From NCBI RefSeq assembly GCF_003096055.1, contig NZ_CP029161.1:186001-250000 (forward strand): a DNA stretch of 64,000 bases, written 5' to 3'. This DNA is from Buchnera aphidicola (Melanaphis sacchari). Lineage in GTDB: Bacteria; Pseudomonadota; Gammaproteobacteria; Enterobacterales; Enterobacteriaceae. Positions 19,755-28,478 of this stretch are shown here, in pieces. The first letter of the stretch is position 1, and every line of letters starts with the position of its first letter. Under the pieces are notes generated by a model. The model saw nothing but the letters and a program-made list of their open reading frames with translations. It did no database searches and was not told where the DNA came from. The translations under genes were made by a program, and so were the position numbers.

Positions 19755-21008
19755 TTATGTATTTTGAATATTCGCTCCTAATTTATTTAATTTTCTAGAG
19801 AATGACTCATAACCTCTGTTAAGGTGATAGACATTACTAAGTTCAGTTTTACCAATAGCAATGCATCCTGCTAATACTAAAGTAGCTGATCCTCTTAGAT
19901 CGCTGGATGATATATTATTTGAATATAGTTTACGAACTCCTGTGCAAATTATAGATTTTTTTTTAATTTTGATTTTTGCGCCCATTTTAATTAATTGATC
20001 GACATACAGAAAACGATTTTCGAATATATTTTCTTGAATAGTACTTTTCCCTTGTGCAATAGAATTTAACAAAGTAAATTGCGGTTGCATATCTGTTGGA
20101 AAACCAGGATATGGAGAAGTTGAAATATTTACAGATTTTGGTATTTTATTTCTCATGTCTAATTGAATCCAATTTTTTCCAGTTTTTATTTGTGCTCCAG
20201 ATTGTATTAATTTTGTAAGCACTTTTTTCAAATGTTTTGGTTCAGTTTTCTTACACAGAATATATCCTTGCGATATTGCGGCTGCTATCAGAAAAGTCCC
20301 TGTTTCAATTCTATCAGGTATTATTTTATGGGACCCCCCAAAAAGCCTTGATACGCCTATAATAAATATTTTATTACTTCCGGCTCCTTTAATATTAGCT
20401 CCTAATTTATTTAAAAATTCTGAAAGATCAACAATTTCTGGTTCTTGCGCAGCATTTTCAATTATAGTTAGTCCTTTGGCTAATACTGCTGCGCTGATCA
20501 TAGTAATAGTTGCTCCGACACTAACTTTCTCCATAAAAATCGATGTTCCTTTTAAAAAGTTATCAACAGAAGCCATAATACAATTGTTTCTAAGGATAAT
20601 TTTAACACCTAATTTTGATAAATTTTTGAGGTGTAAATTAATCGGTCTAGATCCTATTTTGCATCCTCCCGGAAAGAATATTTTAGCTTTTCTAAAACGT
20701 ACTAAAAGAGGTGCTAATATCCATATAGAGGCTCTTATTTTTTTCATTAAATAATACGGAGGACAAAAAATATTTATTGATTTAGTATTAATCCATAACG
20801 TTTTCTTCTTCTGTATTATTTTAGCTCCTAAATGTTTTAATAATTTAATTGCTATAGAAACATCTGTTAATTCAGGAATATTGCTTATTTTTATAGTTTC
20901 AGGAATGAGTATAGTCATAAATAAAATAGGTAAAGCTGCATTTTTAGAACCAGAAATTACTACTGTTCCTTGTAATTTTTTAGATCCTTCTATATATAAT
21001 TTATTCAT
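19755..21008 (-). CDS. murA: UDP-N-acetylglucosamine 1-carboxyvinyltransferase MurA
   Basis: 417 aa (E. coli 419). The first committed step of peptidoglycan synthesis: transfers enolpyruvate from PEP to UDP-GlcNAc. The catalytic loop has FFPGGCKIGSRPINLH with the fosfomycin-target Cys at about 115; SGSKNAALPI near residue 19 and DLRGSATLVLAGC near 370 are conserved. With glmM, lpoB and others elsewhere it shows that this lineage still makes a wall. It follows ibaG by 53 nt. Confidence 0.99.
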   Translation of the reverse strand: MNKLYIEGSKKLQGTVVISGSKNAALPILFMTILIPETIKISNIPELTDVSIAIKLLKHLGAKIIQKKKTLWINTKSINIFCPPYYLMKKIRASIWILAPLLVRFRKAKIFFPGGCKIGSRPINLHLKNLSKLGVKIILRNNCIMASVDNFLKGTSIFMEKVSVGATITMISAAVLAKGLTIIENAAQEPEIVDLSEFLNKLGANIKGAGSNKIFIIGVSRLFGGSHKIIPDRIETGTFLIAAAISQGYILCKKTEPKHLKKVLTKLIQSGAQIKTGKNWIQLDMRNKIPKSVNISTSPYPGFPTDMQPQFTLLNSIAQGKSTIQENIFENRFLYVDQLIKMGAKIKIKKKSIICTGVRKLYSNNISSSDLRGSATLVLAGCIAIGKTELSNVYHLNRGYESFSRKLNKLGANIQNT

Positions 21009-21061
21009 CTATTATTAAATCTCTATCCAATATTTTATTTTTTCATAATTTATAATGCAAA

Positions 21062-21322
21062 TTATTTATTGTTTATTTTCCACTCATTTGAAGTATACGA
21101 TACTATAGATACAGCATGAATTTTTTTATTTGTAATCATACTAATCAAGGGTTTATAAATCATTTTCTGTCTTTCAACTGGACTAATATTTTTAAATATA
21201 TTACTAACGGCAATAATTTTAATATGATTGCTATCGCCTGTAACATATATTTGTTTTAGATTTAATTTTTTTTCTAATATTATTGTTATTTCTTTTTGGA
21301 GTGTTATTTCTTCATTGTTCAT
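21062..21322 (-). CDS. ibaG: BolA-family protein IbaG
   Basis: 86 aa (E. coli IbaG/YrbA 84). A small BolA-like protein that binds Grx-type glutaredoxins and Fe-S clusters. The motif IYVTGDSNHIKIIAVSNIF and the following RQKMIYKPL and IHAVSIVSYTSNEW match the family, including the class-typical Cys/His region. Immediately upstream of murA, as in E. coli. The mla genes that precede it in E. coli are absent. Confidence 0.95.
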   Translation of the reverse strand: MNNEEITLQKEITIILEKKLNLKQIYVTGDSNHIKIIAVSNIFKNISPVERQKMIYKPLISMITNKKIHAVSIVSYTSNEWKINNK

Positions 21323-21638
21323 TTTTGGATGCGCTTTAAATGTGTTAGTAAAAAAATAAATTTTTAAATTGAATTTTTAAAATTTTGATAAATTTTATTT
21401 TTTACATTAAAATAAATATATTATTTATTTTTTAAAATTTATTTAAATATTTTCATTTTGATAAATAATTATTTAAAATTTTTTAACTCAATCTTATCAA
21501 TGATAAAATTATATTACTATATTTCAGTGATATTTTTTAAAAAACTTATCATTTTCAAAAGAAATAAAATAAATTAACTTTTAATGAAATTAATTTAATT
21601 TTTTTATTTCTTTAATAGAAAGTAATGGGGTATATGAT
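21323..21638. other. Gene-free AT-rich gap between divergent ibaG and greA
   Basis: 316 nt with no credible frame. It should carry promoters for ibaG-murA and greA. It is also an apparent rearrangement junction, since ibaG and greA are not neighbours in E. coli. TTATCA/TGATAA (about 21495-21507) is a small inverted repeat; I assign it no function. Confidence 0.6.
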
Positions 21639-22118
21639 ATGGTTAATTTAATTCCAATGACTATTAGAGGTGCTGAAAAACTTCGCCAAGAGCTTGAACA
21701 ACTGAAAAATGTAAAACGTCCTCGTATTATTGTAGAAATAGCAGATGCTAGAAAGCACGGTGATTTAAAAGAAAACGCTGAATATCACTCTGCTCGCGAA
21801 GAACAAAGTTTTTGTGAAGGACGTATAAAAGAAATTGAATTAAAATTATCTCATTCCCAAATTATAGATATCACAAAAATATCTAATGATGGCCGAGTGG
21901 TATTTGGCGCGACAGTTACTATTTTAAACTTAAATAATAAAAAAGTATTTACTTATCAGATTGTTGGCGATGATGAATCAGATTTTAAAAAAAAATTAAT
22001 TTCTATTAATTCTCCGATGTCTAGAGGTTTAATTGGAAAAACTATCAATAATATTGCAATTATACGTACTCCTTCTGGTGATGTTAAATATAAAATTTTA
22101 AAGATAGAATATATTTAG
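21639..22118 (+). CDS. greA: Transcript cleavage factor GreA
   Basis: 159 aa (E. coli 158). Rescues backtracked RNA polymerase by stimulating cleavage of the transcript. The N-terminal coiled coil carries the acidic tip ([21 protein letters not shown], with the catalytic acidic pair in DLKENAE); the C-terminal FKBP-like domain has [20 protein letters not shown] and ARGLIG-like SRGLIGKT. The start [11 protein letters not shown] aligns with E. coli MQAIPMTLRG. First gene of the long plus-strand run. Confidence 0.99.
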   Translation: MVNLIPMTIRGAEKLRQELEQLKNVKRPRIIVEIADARKHGDLKENAEYHSAREEQSFCEGRIKEIELKLSHSQIIDITKISNDGRVVFGATVTILNLNNKKVFTYQIVGDDESDFKKKLISINSPMSRGLIGKTINNIAIIRTPSGDVKYKILKIEYI

Positions 22119-22176
22119 ATCAATTTTTTCTTAAATTATACTATTAAATAGCCTATTTTACAAAGATATTAACGAT

Positions 22177-22791
22177 ATGAAAAAAAAATCAAATAGTTCT
22201 AATCGTTGGTTATTAGAGCATTTTCAAGATAAATATGTTAAGGAGGCTAAAGAAAATAAAATACGTTCTAGATCTTGGTTTAAACTAGAAGAAATAGATC
22301 GAATTAATAAATTATTTCGACCGGGAATGAATGTAATTGATTTAGGCTCTTCGCCGGGTGGATGGTCTCAGTATGCATCAAAAAAAATTAAAAAAAAAGG
22401 ATATGTTGTAGCTTTTGATATATTGCCAATGAAAAAAATAGAAGGTGTAAGTTTTATTCAAGGAGATGTGCGTAATAAAAAAACATTAGATTTGATTTTA
22501 AATAATTTATTTAATATTAAGTTTGATTTGGTTATGTCTGATATGTCTCCTAATATAACTGGATGTTCCCTTGTTGACATGCCGCGTATCATTGAGGTAT
22601 GTAAAATTGCTTGTAATATATCTAATCATTTGTTATTTCAAAATGGTATTCTTTTAGTAAAATCATTTCAAGGAGAGGGATTTAATGAATTTTTTACAGA
22701 AATTAAAAAGTTATTTTCAAAAATTAAAATTTGTAAACCTACAACTTCTCGATCTAGATCGCGAGAAATATTCATTTTAGCAAATAAATAA
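22177..22791 (+). CDS. rlmE: 23S rRNA 2'-O-ribose U2552 methyltransferase RlmE (FtsJ)
   Basis: 204 aa (E. coli 209). Methylates U2552 in the ribosomal A loop, late in 50S assembly. SAM-binding motif IDLGSSPGGWSQYA near residue 60; the K-D-K-E catalytic set is visible as RSRSWFKLEE (Lys), DLVMSDMSPNITG (Asp), LLVKSFQGEGF (Lys) and the terminal SRSREIFILA (Glu). 53 nt upstream of ftsH, as in E. coli. yhbY, divergent from it in E. coli, is lost. Confidence 0.99.
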   Translation: MKKKSNSSNRWLLEHFQDKYVKEAKENKIRSRSWFKLEEIDRINKLFRPGMNVIDLGSSPGGWSQYASKKIKKKGYVVAFDILPMKKIEGVSFIQGDVRNKKTLDLILNNLFNIKFDLVMSDMSPNITGCSLVDMPRIIEVCKIACNISNHLLFQNGILLVKSFQGEGFNEFFTEIKKLFSKIKICKPTTSRSRSREIFILANK

Positions 22792-22844
22792 CATAATAAT
22801 CTAAATTATTTTTTTAAATATAGATGCAATGAGAGGTTCTTCCC

Positions 22845-24695
22845 TTGAGTGACATGGTTAAAAACCTGATTTTCTGGTTAGTTATCACAGTTATTTTAAT
22901 GTCTATTTTTCAGAATTTTAATGCTAACGATACAAGTAATCAAAAAGTAGATTACTCTACTTTTTTATCAGAAGTCAACCAAGATCAAGTTCGAGAAGTT
23001 TATATTAATGGACGAATCATTAATGTTATTAAAAAAGATAACAGAAGGTATACTACTTATATTCCTATTAATGATTCTAAGTTATTAGATAATTTACTAG
23101 TAAAAAACGTTAAAATTATTGGTGAAGCCCCTGAAGAACCAAGTCTTTTGATTTCTATTTTTATCTCTTGGTTTCCAATGTTGTTATTGATTGGTGTTTG
23201 GATTTTTTTTATGCGCCAAATGCAGATGGGTGGCGGAAAAGGAGCGATGTCTTTTGGGAAAAGTAAGGCAAGAATGTTATCAGAGGATCAAATTCAAACA
23301 ACATTTGATGATGTTGCTGGATGCGATGAAGCTAAAGAAGAGGTTAGTGAATTAGTTGAATATCTTAAAGAGCCCAGTCGTTTTCAAAAATTAGGTGGAA
23401 AAATCCCTAAGGGTATATTAATGGTTGGCCCTCCCGGTACTGGAAAAACGCTATTGGCAAAAGCAATAGCAGGAGAAGCAAAAGTACCTTTTTTTACTAT
23501 ATCTGGATCAGATTTTGTCGAAATGTTTGTCGGCGTTGGTGCATCGCGAGTTAGAGACATGTTCGAACATTCTCGAAAATCTGCCCCTTGCATTATTTTT
23601 ATTGATGAAATTGATGCTGTAGGTCGCCAAAGAGGTGCCGGTTTAGGTGGGGGTCATGATGAAAGAGAGCAAACACTTAACCAAATGTTAGTAGAAATGG
23701 ATGGTTTTGATGCTAATGAAGGAGTGATTTTAATAGCTGCTACTAATAGGCCAGATGTATTAGACCCTGCTTTGTTACGTCCTGGACGTTTTGATCGCCA
23801 AGTAATTGTGGCTCTTCCGGATATTCGCGGAAGAGAGCAAATTTTAAAAGTTCATATGCGTAAAGTTCCGTTATCTAAAGATGTAGATCCCATGATAATT
23901 GCAAGAGGAACGCCAGGTTTTTCAGGTGCAGATTTAGCTAATTTAGTTAATGAAGCTGCTCTTTTTGCTGCTCGTTTAAATCATAGAACAGTATCTATGA
24001 TTGAATTTGAAAAAGCTAAAGATAAAATTATGATGGGATCTGAGAGAAGATCAATGGTTATGAGTGATTTGCAAAAAGAATCTACAGCATATCATGAAGC
24101 AGGTCATGTAATTATTGGAAGACTGGTTCCAGATCACGATCCTGCTCATAAAGTTACTATTATTCCGCGAGGCCAAGCTTTAGGGATTACATTTTTTTTA
24201 CCGGAATCAGATATATTAAGTGTAAGTCGTCAAAAATTAGAAAGTCAAATATCTACTTTATATGGCGGTCGATTAGCTGAAGAGATTATTTACGGTGCAA
24301 AAAATGTTTCTACTGGAGCTTTTAATGATATTAAAGTAGCTACAAATTTAGCGCGAAATATGGTGACTCAATGGGGTTTTTCAGATAGATTAGGTCCGTT
24401 GTTATATACAGAAGAAGAAGGAGAAGTATTTTTAGGGCGTTCGGTTGCTAAGGCGAAACATATGTCTGATGAAACTGCTAGAATTATTGACGAAGAAGTA
24501 AAGTTGCTTATCGAGGTAAATTATAATCGAGCTAGAAGAATTTTAAATGATAATTTAGACATTTTGCACTCGATGAAAGATGCTTTAATTAAATATGAAA
24601 CTATTGATTCTTTACAAATCGATGATTTAATGGCACGACGAGATGTTCGAAAACCAAAGGGATGGTCGAGTATTGATTCTAGTAATACCCTTTAA
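22845..24695 (+). CDS. ftsH: Membrane AAA+ zinc protease FtsH (HflB)
   Basis: 616 aa; E. coli is 644-647. It degrades misassembled membrane proteins and short-lived regulators such as LpxC. Two membrane segments (residues 6-22 and about 100-120), AAA domain with [34 protein letters not shown] and the SRH region [20 protein letters not shown], then the protease site HEAGH. The start chosen is TTG (MSDMVKN): AGAGG is 8 nt upstream; the ATG three codons on is also possible and is the usual E. coli choice. The low-complexity C-terminal tail of E. coli is missing. Confidence 0.98.
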   Translation: MSDMVKNLIFWLVITVILMSIFQNFNANDTSNQKVDYSTFLSEVNQDQVREVYINGRIINVIKKDNRRYTTYIPINDSKLLDNLLVKNVKIIGEAPEEPSLLISIFISWFPMLLLIGVWIFFMRQMQMGGGKGAMSFGKSKARMLSEDQIQTTFDDVAGCDEAKEEVSELVEYLKEPSRFQKLGGKIPKGILMVGPPGTGKTLLAKAIAGEAKVPFFTISGSDFVEMFVGVGASRVRDMFEHSRKSAPCIIFIDEIDAVGRQRGAGLGGGHDEREQTLNQMLVEMDGFDANEGVILIAATNRPDVLDPALLRPGRFDRQVIVALPDIRGREQILKVHMRKVPLSKDVDPMIIARGTPGFSGADLANLVNEAALFAARLNHRTVSMIEFEKAKDKIMMGSERRSMVMSDLQKESTAYHEAGHVIIGRLVPDHDPAHKVTIIPRGQALGITFFLPESDILSVSRQKLESQISTLYGGRLAEEIIYGAKNVSTGAFNDIKVATNLARNMVTQWGFSDRLGPLLYTEEEGEVFLGRSVAKAKHMSDETARIIDEEVKLLIEVNYNRARRILNDNLDILHSMKDALIKYETIDSLQIDDLMARRDVRKPKGWSSIDSSNTL

Positions 24696-24741
24696 TTTTA
24701 ATAAATAATTTTGATAGAATTATTTTTTAAAATAAATTAAA

Positions 24742-24786
24742 AAAATAAGATGAAGTGATAAAATTATTATCACTTCATCTTATTTT
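24742..24786. terminator. 20-bp perfect inverted repeat between ftsH and glmM
   Basis: Positions 24742-24761 are exactly complementary to 24767-24786, leaving a 5-nt loop AATTA. The outer arms are A4/T4, so the 3' arm itself ends in TTATTTT. It lies where E. coli has folP. Likely the terminator of the greA/rlmE/ftsH transcript; the symmetry means it could act on either strand, but only the plus strand has genes nearby. Confidence 0.7.
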
Positions 24787-24852
24787 AGAAAAAATTTTAT
24801 ATTTTTATAAAATTTAGATTTTTTGAAAATATAGGTTAAGAGAAATTTAATC

Positions 24853-26187
24853 ATGACGTTGTTAAAGTATTTTGGAACAGATGGTATTCGTGGAATTGCA
24901 GGTAAAAGTCCAATGACCCCAAATTTTATGATAAAATTAGGTCAAATTATCACAGAGGTATTTAGAAGTAATAAAAAAAAAATTATCATTGGAAGAGATA
25001 CACGTATTTCAGGATCTATGCTGCAATACTCTTTAGAATTTGGTATCCTTTCCAGGGGATTTTCTACTTTATTGGTAAATTGCATACCTACTCCTGCAAT
25101 AGCTTACTTAGTTAGGTTTTTCAATGCTTCTGGGGGAATTGTTATTTCTGGTTCTCATAATATTTTTTATGACAACGGTGTAAAAATTTTTTCTGAAGAT
25201 GGAGTAAAATTATCTAATAAAAAAGAATTATTTATTGAAAAAAAATTAAAAAATTTTACTTATAATTGTTCTTATCAAGAAAATTTTGGTTTTTCTCAAA
25301 TAATTAAGGACGCTTCTGAAAAATATATTAATTTTTGTAAAAATATTTTTTCGAATAACATTAATTTGTCTAAATTTACTATTATTATCGATTGTGCAAA
25401 TGGTTCTACTTATAAAATTGCTCCTAAAATTTTCCAAGATCTGGGGGGGAAAGTAATTATAATTTCTAATTATCCGAATGGAATTAATATTAATAAAAAT
25501 TCTGGTTCTACTAATATCAATCAATTGAAAAAATTAGTTATCTTAAAAAAAGCAGATATTGGATTAGCGTTTGATGGTGATGGTGATCGTGTTATTATGG
25601 TAGATCACTTGGGTAATAAAATAAATGGTGATCAAATTATTTATGTTATTGCTAAGTATTATTTAAAAAATAATCAATTATACGGCGGTGTAGTAGGTAC
25701 TTTAATGACTAATATGAACATTGTATTAGCACTAAAAAAACTTGGAATTCCTTTTTATGCATCAAAAATAGGAGATCGATATATATATCAAACGCTAAAG
25801 AAAAAAAAGTGGCTTCTTGGCGCAGAACAATCAGGTCATATAATTTTATTAGATAAACATTCTACTGGTGATGGAATTATAGCTAGTTTACAAGTATTAT
25901 TAATCATGATAAGAAACAATAAGTCTTTGCATTGTTTATCTAATCAAGTAAAATTATTACCTCAAGTACTATTAAATGTTATTTTTGATCGAAATAAAGA
26001 TTTTGAAAAAGACACTAAATTTCAATATGTTATTAATCAATCTAAAAAATTTTTAGGTTTAAACAGTCGTTTATTTATTAGAAAATCTGGTACAGAATCT
26101 TATGTTCGAATTATGGTTGAAGGTGAAAATTATAACCGGATAAAAAAAGTAGCTCGTAGTATTGCTGATGTTATTAAATCTATTTAA
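24853..26187 (+). CDS. glmM: Phosphoglucosamine mutase
   Basis: 444 aa (E. coli 445). Converts glucosamine-6-phosphate to glucosamine-1-phosphate, the precursor of UDP-GlcNAc used by MurA. Substrate and metal loops: FGTDGIRGIAG, the phosphoserine loop VISGSHNIFYDNG (E. coli ISASHNPFYDNG; the Ser is kept), FDGDGDRVIMVD, GAEQSGHIILLD, and RKSGTESYVRIMVEG near the C-terminus. E. coli folP, the usual upstream partner, has been lost. Confidence 0.99.
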   Translation: MTLLKYFGTDGIRGIAGKSPMTPNFMIKLGQIITEVFRSNKKKIIIGRDTRISGSMLQYSLEFGILSRGFSTLLVNCIPTPAIAYLVRFFNASGGIVISGSHNIFYDNGVKIFSEDGVKLSNKKELFIEKKLKNFTYNCSYQENFGFSQIIKDASEKYINFCKNIFSNNINLSKFTIIIDCANGSTYKIAPKIFQDLGGKVIIISNYPNGININKNSGSTNINQLKKLVILKKADIGLAFDGDGDRVIMVDHLGNKINGDQIIYVIAKYYLKNNQLYGGVVGTLMTNMNIVLALKKLGIPFYASKIGDRYIYQTLKKKKWLLGAEQSGHIILLDKHSTGDGIIASLQVLLIMIRNNKSLHCLSNQVKLLPQVLLNVIFDRNKDFEKDTKFQYVINQSKKFLGLNSRLFIRKSGTESYVRIMVEGENYNRIKKVARSIADVIKSI

Positions 26188-26348
26188 TTTTTAAAGATAA
26201 AAAATATTAAAAATAATAATTTATAAATTATTATATTAATTTTAGTAAATATTTTCAAATTAATCTATGCTATATATAAACATTTTTTAAATATATATTA
26301 GTGAATATATTATTTAAAAAATACTTTATAAAGGAAAAATAATTTTTT

Positions 26349-26684
26349 ATGTATTTATTTTTTTTAAGTTTTTTAATTATGATTTCTATTGTTTTAATTT
26401 TTTTGATTTTATTACATCCTGGAAAAGGAATAAATAATGCTGTACACTTAAATTCATCAGGTACTGTGAAATTATTTAATATTATTGGCAATAATAATTT
26501 TATAACTAATACTATTAGTTTATTTGTTTGTTTTTTTTTAATTATTAGCATTGTTTTATGCAACATTAATGATAAAAAGATACATGTAGACTATTTTGGG
26601 GAAAACGATAAAAATTATTTATTAGACAATACAAAAAAATCTTTAAATAAAGAAGAATCAAGAATATCAAATAAAAAATTTTAA
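26349..26684 (+). CDS. secG: Protein translocase subunit SecG
   Basis: 111 aa (E. coli 110). Accessory subunit of SecYEG. Two membrane segments (about residues 2-22 and 50-70) are separated by the conserved loop with LLHPGKG and GTVKLFNIIGNNNF (E. coli SGTMTLFGSSGSGNF-like). The soluble C-terminal end has drifted to Lys/Asn. Position between glmM and tRNA-Leu is as in E. coli, which settles a call that sequence alone would leave moderate. Confidence 0.93.
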   Translation: MYLFFLSFLIMISIVLIFLILLHPGKGINNAVHLNSSGTVKLFNIIGNNNFITNTISLFVCFFLIISIVLCNINDKKIHVDYFGENDKNYLLDNTKKSLNKEESRISNKKF

Positions 26685-26736
26685 ATTAATCATTAATATT
26701 TCCATAATAAAGCTCAAATTTTTAATAAAATATTAT

Positions 26737-26818
26737 GCCGAGGTGGTGAAATAGGTAGACACGCTATCTTGAGGGGATAGTGCCAAAAGGCATATGGGTT
26801 CAAATCCCATCCTCGGCA
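26737..26818 (+). tRNA. tRNA-Leu (anticodon GAG)
   Basis: Class II cloverleaf: acceptor GCCGAGG/CCTCGGC with discriminator A, a D-arm with GGTAGACACG, an anticodon stem GCTATC/GATAGT around TTGAGGG (anticodon GAG, reading CUU/CUC), a long variable arm and GGTTCAAATCC in the T-arm. Closely matches E. coli leuU, which also follows secG. CCA is not encoded. Confidence 0.97.
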
Positions 26819-26910
26819 AATTAAAAATATTACTATTTTTTAATAATACGCACACCATAAAACAACATTTAATATTTAATATTTTTTATAAATAGGGTGA
26901 TATTACCTAA

Positions 26911-26932
26911 CCCCGAATTGTCGGGGTTTTTT
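26911..26932 (+). terminator. Intrinsic terminator between tRNA-Leu and nusA
   Basis: Stem CCCCGA/TCGGGG (6 bp, GC-rich) with the loop ATTG, followed at once by TTTTTT. One of the most canonical terminators in the window. Only 43 nt remain between it and the nusA ATG, so either it is leaky or nusA has a promoter in that gap. E. coli metY and rimP would lie here; both are missing. Confidence 0.85.
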
Positions 26933-26975
26933 ATTACAATATTTATTTAAAGTTGTTAGTTTGAGGTTGACTGAG

Positions 26976-28463
26976 ATGAATAAAGAAATCTTAGCCGTTG
27001 TAGAGGCAGTGTCTAATGAAAAATCATTACCACGTGAAAAAATTTTTGAGGCTTTAGAAATTGCATTAGCAACAGCAACTAAGAAAAAGCATGAACATGA
27101 AATTGATGTTAGAGTTAGTATAAATCGAAAAACTGGAAATTTTAGTACTTTTCGACGCTGGATGGTTGTAGATATAGTATCACATCCTACAAAAGAAATT
27201 ACTTTGGCAGCTGCATGTTTTGAAGGAGATCAAGTTAAAATTAATGATTATATAGAAGATCAGATTGAATCTGTCAATTTTGATAGAATTACTACTCAGA
27301 CTGCAAAGCAAGTAATTGTTCAAAAAGTTCGCGAAGCAGAGCGTGCAATGTTAGTTGATCAATTTCGAAAATATATAGGTCAAATAATTACCGGTGTAGT
27401 TAAAAAAATTAATCGAGATAATTTAACTCTAGATTTAGGTAATAATGCTGAAGCGCTCATTCTAAAGGAAGGTATGTTACCTCGAGAAAATTTTCGTCCT
27501 GGAGATCGTATTCGCGGGATTTTATATGGAGTATATCCTGAAGCTCGCGGTGCTCAATTGTTTATGAGCCGTTCAAAAACAGAAATGCTTATTGAATTGT
27601 TTCGAATAGAAGTTCCTGAAATTGGAGAAGAAATAATTGAAATTAAAGCAGCTGCACGCGATCCAGGATCACGTGCTAAAATTGCAGTTAAAACTAATGA
27701 TAAACGAATTGATCCAATAGGAGCGTGTGTGGGCATGAGAGGTGCTCGAGTACAAGCTGTTTCTAGTGAATTATGTGGAGAACGAATTGATATTATTTTA
27801 TGGGATGATAATCCTGCTCAATTTGTTATTAATGCTATGGCTCCAGCTGATGTAGTTTCTATTATAGTAGATGAGGATCATCATACAATGGATATTGCTG
27901 TCGATTCTAATAACTTGGCTCAGGCTATTGGAAGGAATGGTCAAAATGTTCGTTTAGCTTCTCAGATTAGTGGTTGGGAAATTAATGTAATGACTACAGA
28001 AGATTTGCGTTCTAAACACAAAGAAGAAGCATGTGCTGCTTTTAATATTTTCAAAAAGAATTTAAATGTTAGTGAAAAAATTATTAAAATCTTAGTAAAA
28101 GAGGGTTTTTCTTCTTTAGAAGAATTGGCTTACGTGCCATTTCATGAATTATCATCAATTAATCACTTAACAAAAGAAGAAGCTATGTCAGTACGTGAAG
28201 GAGCTAGAAATGGATTACGTTTTCTCGAAATAGATGAGAAAAATAAAAAAAATAATAAAAAAATAGAAAACAATTTACTAAATATCGATGGTATGAATGA
28301 TTTCTTGGTTTCAAAATTAGCTGAAAAAAATATATTTACTTTAGAAGAATTAGCCGATCAAGGAATAGATGATTTAATTGATATTGAAAATTTAAATTCT
28401 GAAAAAGCGGGTTTATTAATTATGGCAGCTCGTAACATTTGTTGGTTTAGCAATAAAACTTGA
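26976..28463 (+). CDS. nusA: Transcription termination/antitermination factor NusA
   Basis: 495 aa, exactly the E. coli length, when started at the ATG of [17 protein letters not shown] lies 9 nt upstream, inside a five-codon in-frame extension that starts at TTG and is not needed. Binds RNA polymerase and modulates pausing, termination and antitermination. N-terminal domain (1-130), S1 domain (about 135-200), KH1 and KH2 ([31 protein letters not shown]), then two acidic repeats including [20 protein letters not shown]. Upstream of infB by 15 nt. Confidence 0.99.
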   Translation: MNKEILAVVEAVSNEKSLPREKIFEALEIALATATKKKHEHEIDVRVSINRKTGNFSTFRRWMVVDIVSHPTKEITLAAACFEGDQVKINDYIEDQIESVNFDRITTQTAKQVIVQKVREAERAMLVDQFRKYIGQIITGVVKKINRDNLTLDLGNNAEALILKEGMLPRENFRPGDRIRGILYGVYPEARGAQLFMSRSKTEMLIELFRIEVPEIGEEIIEIKAAARDPGSRAKIAVKTNDKRIDPIGACVGMRGARVQAVSSELCGERIDIILWDDNPAQFVINAMAPADVVSIIVDEDHHTMDIAVDSNNLAQAIGRNGQNVRLASQISGWEINVMTTEDLRSKHKEEACAAFNIFKKNLNVSEKIIKILVKEGFSSLEELAYVPFHELSSINHLTKEEAMSVREGARNGLRFLEIDEKNKKNNKKIENNLLNIDGMNDFLVSKLAEKNIFTLEELADQGIDDLIDIENLNSEKAGLLIMAARNICWFSNKT

Positions 28464-28478
28464 TTATAGGAAGATGAT

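Noticed and set aside
26270..26566. Minus-strand open frame over secG
   Set aside because: It is the shadow of secG; the plus-strand product has the SecG loop and membrane segments and fits the gene order.
26961..26975. NusA start at TTG 26961
   Set aside because: The ATG at 26976 gives exactly the E. coli length and N-terminus, and the GAGG inside the extension is its ribosome-binding site.
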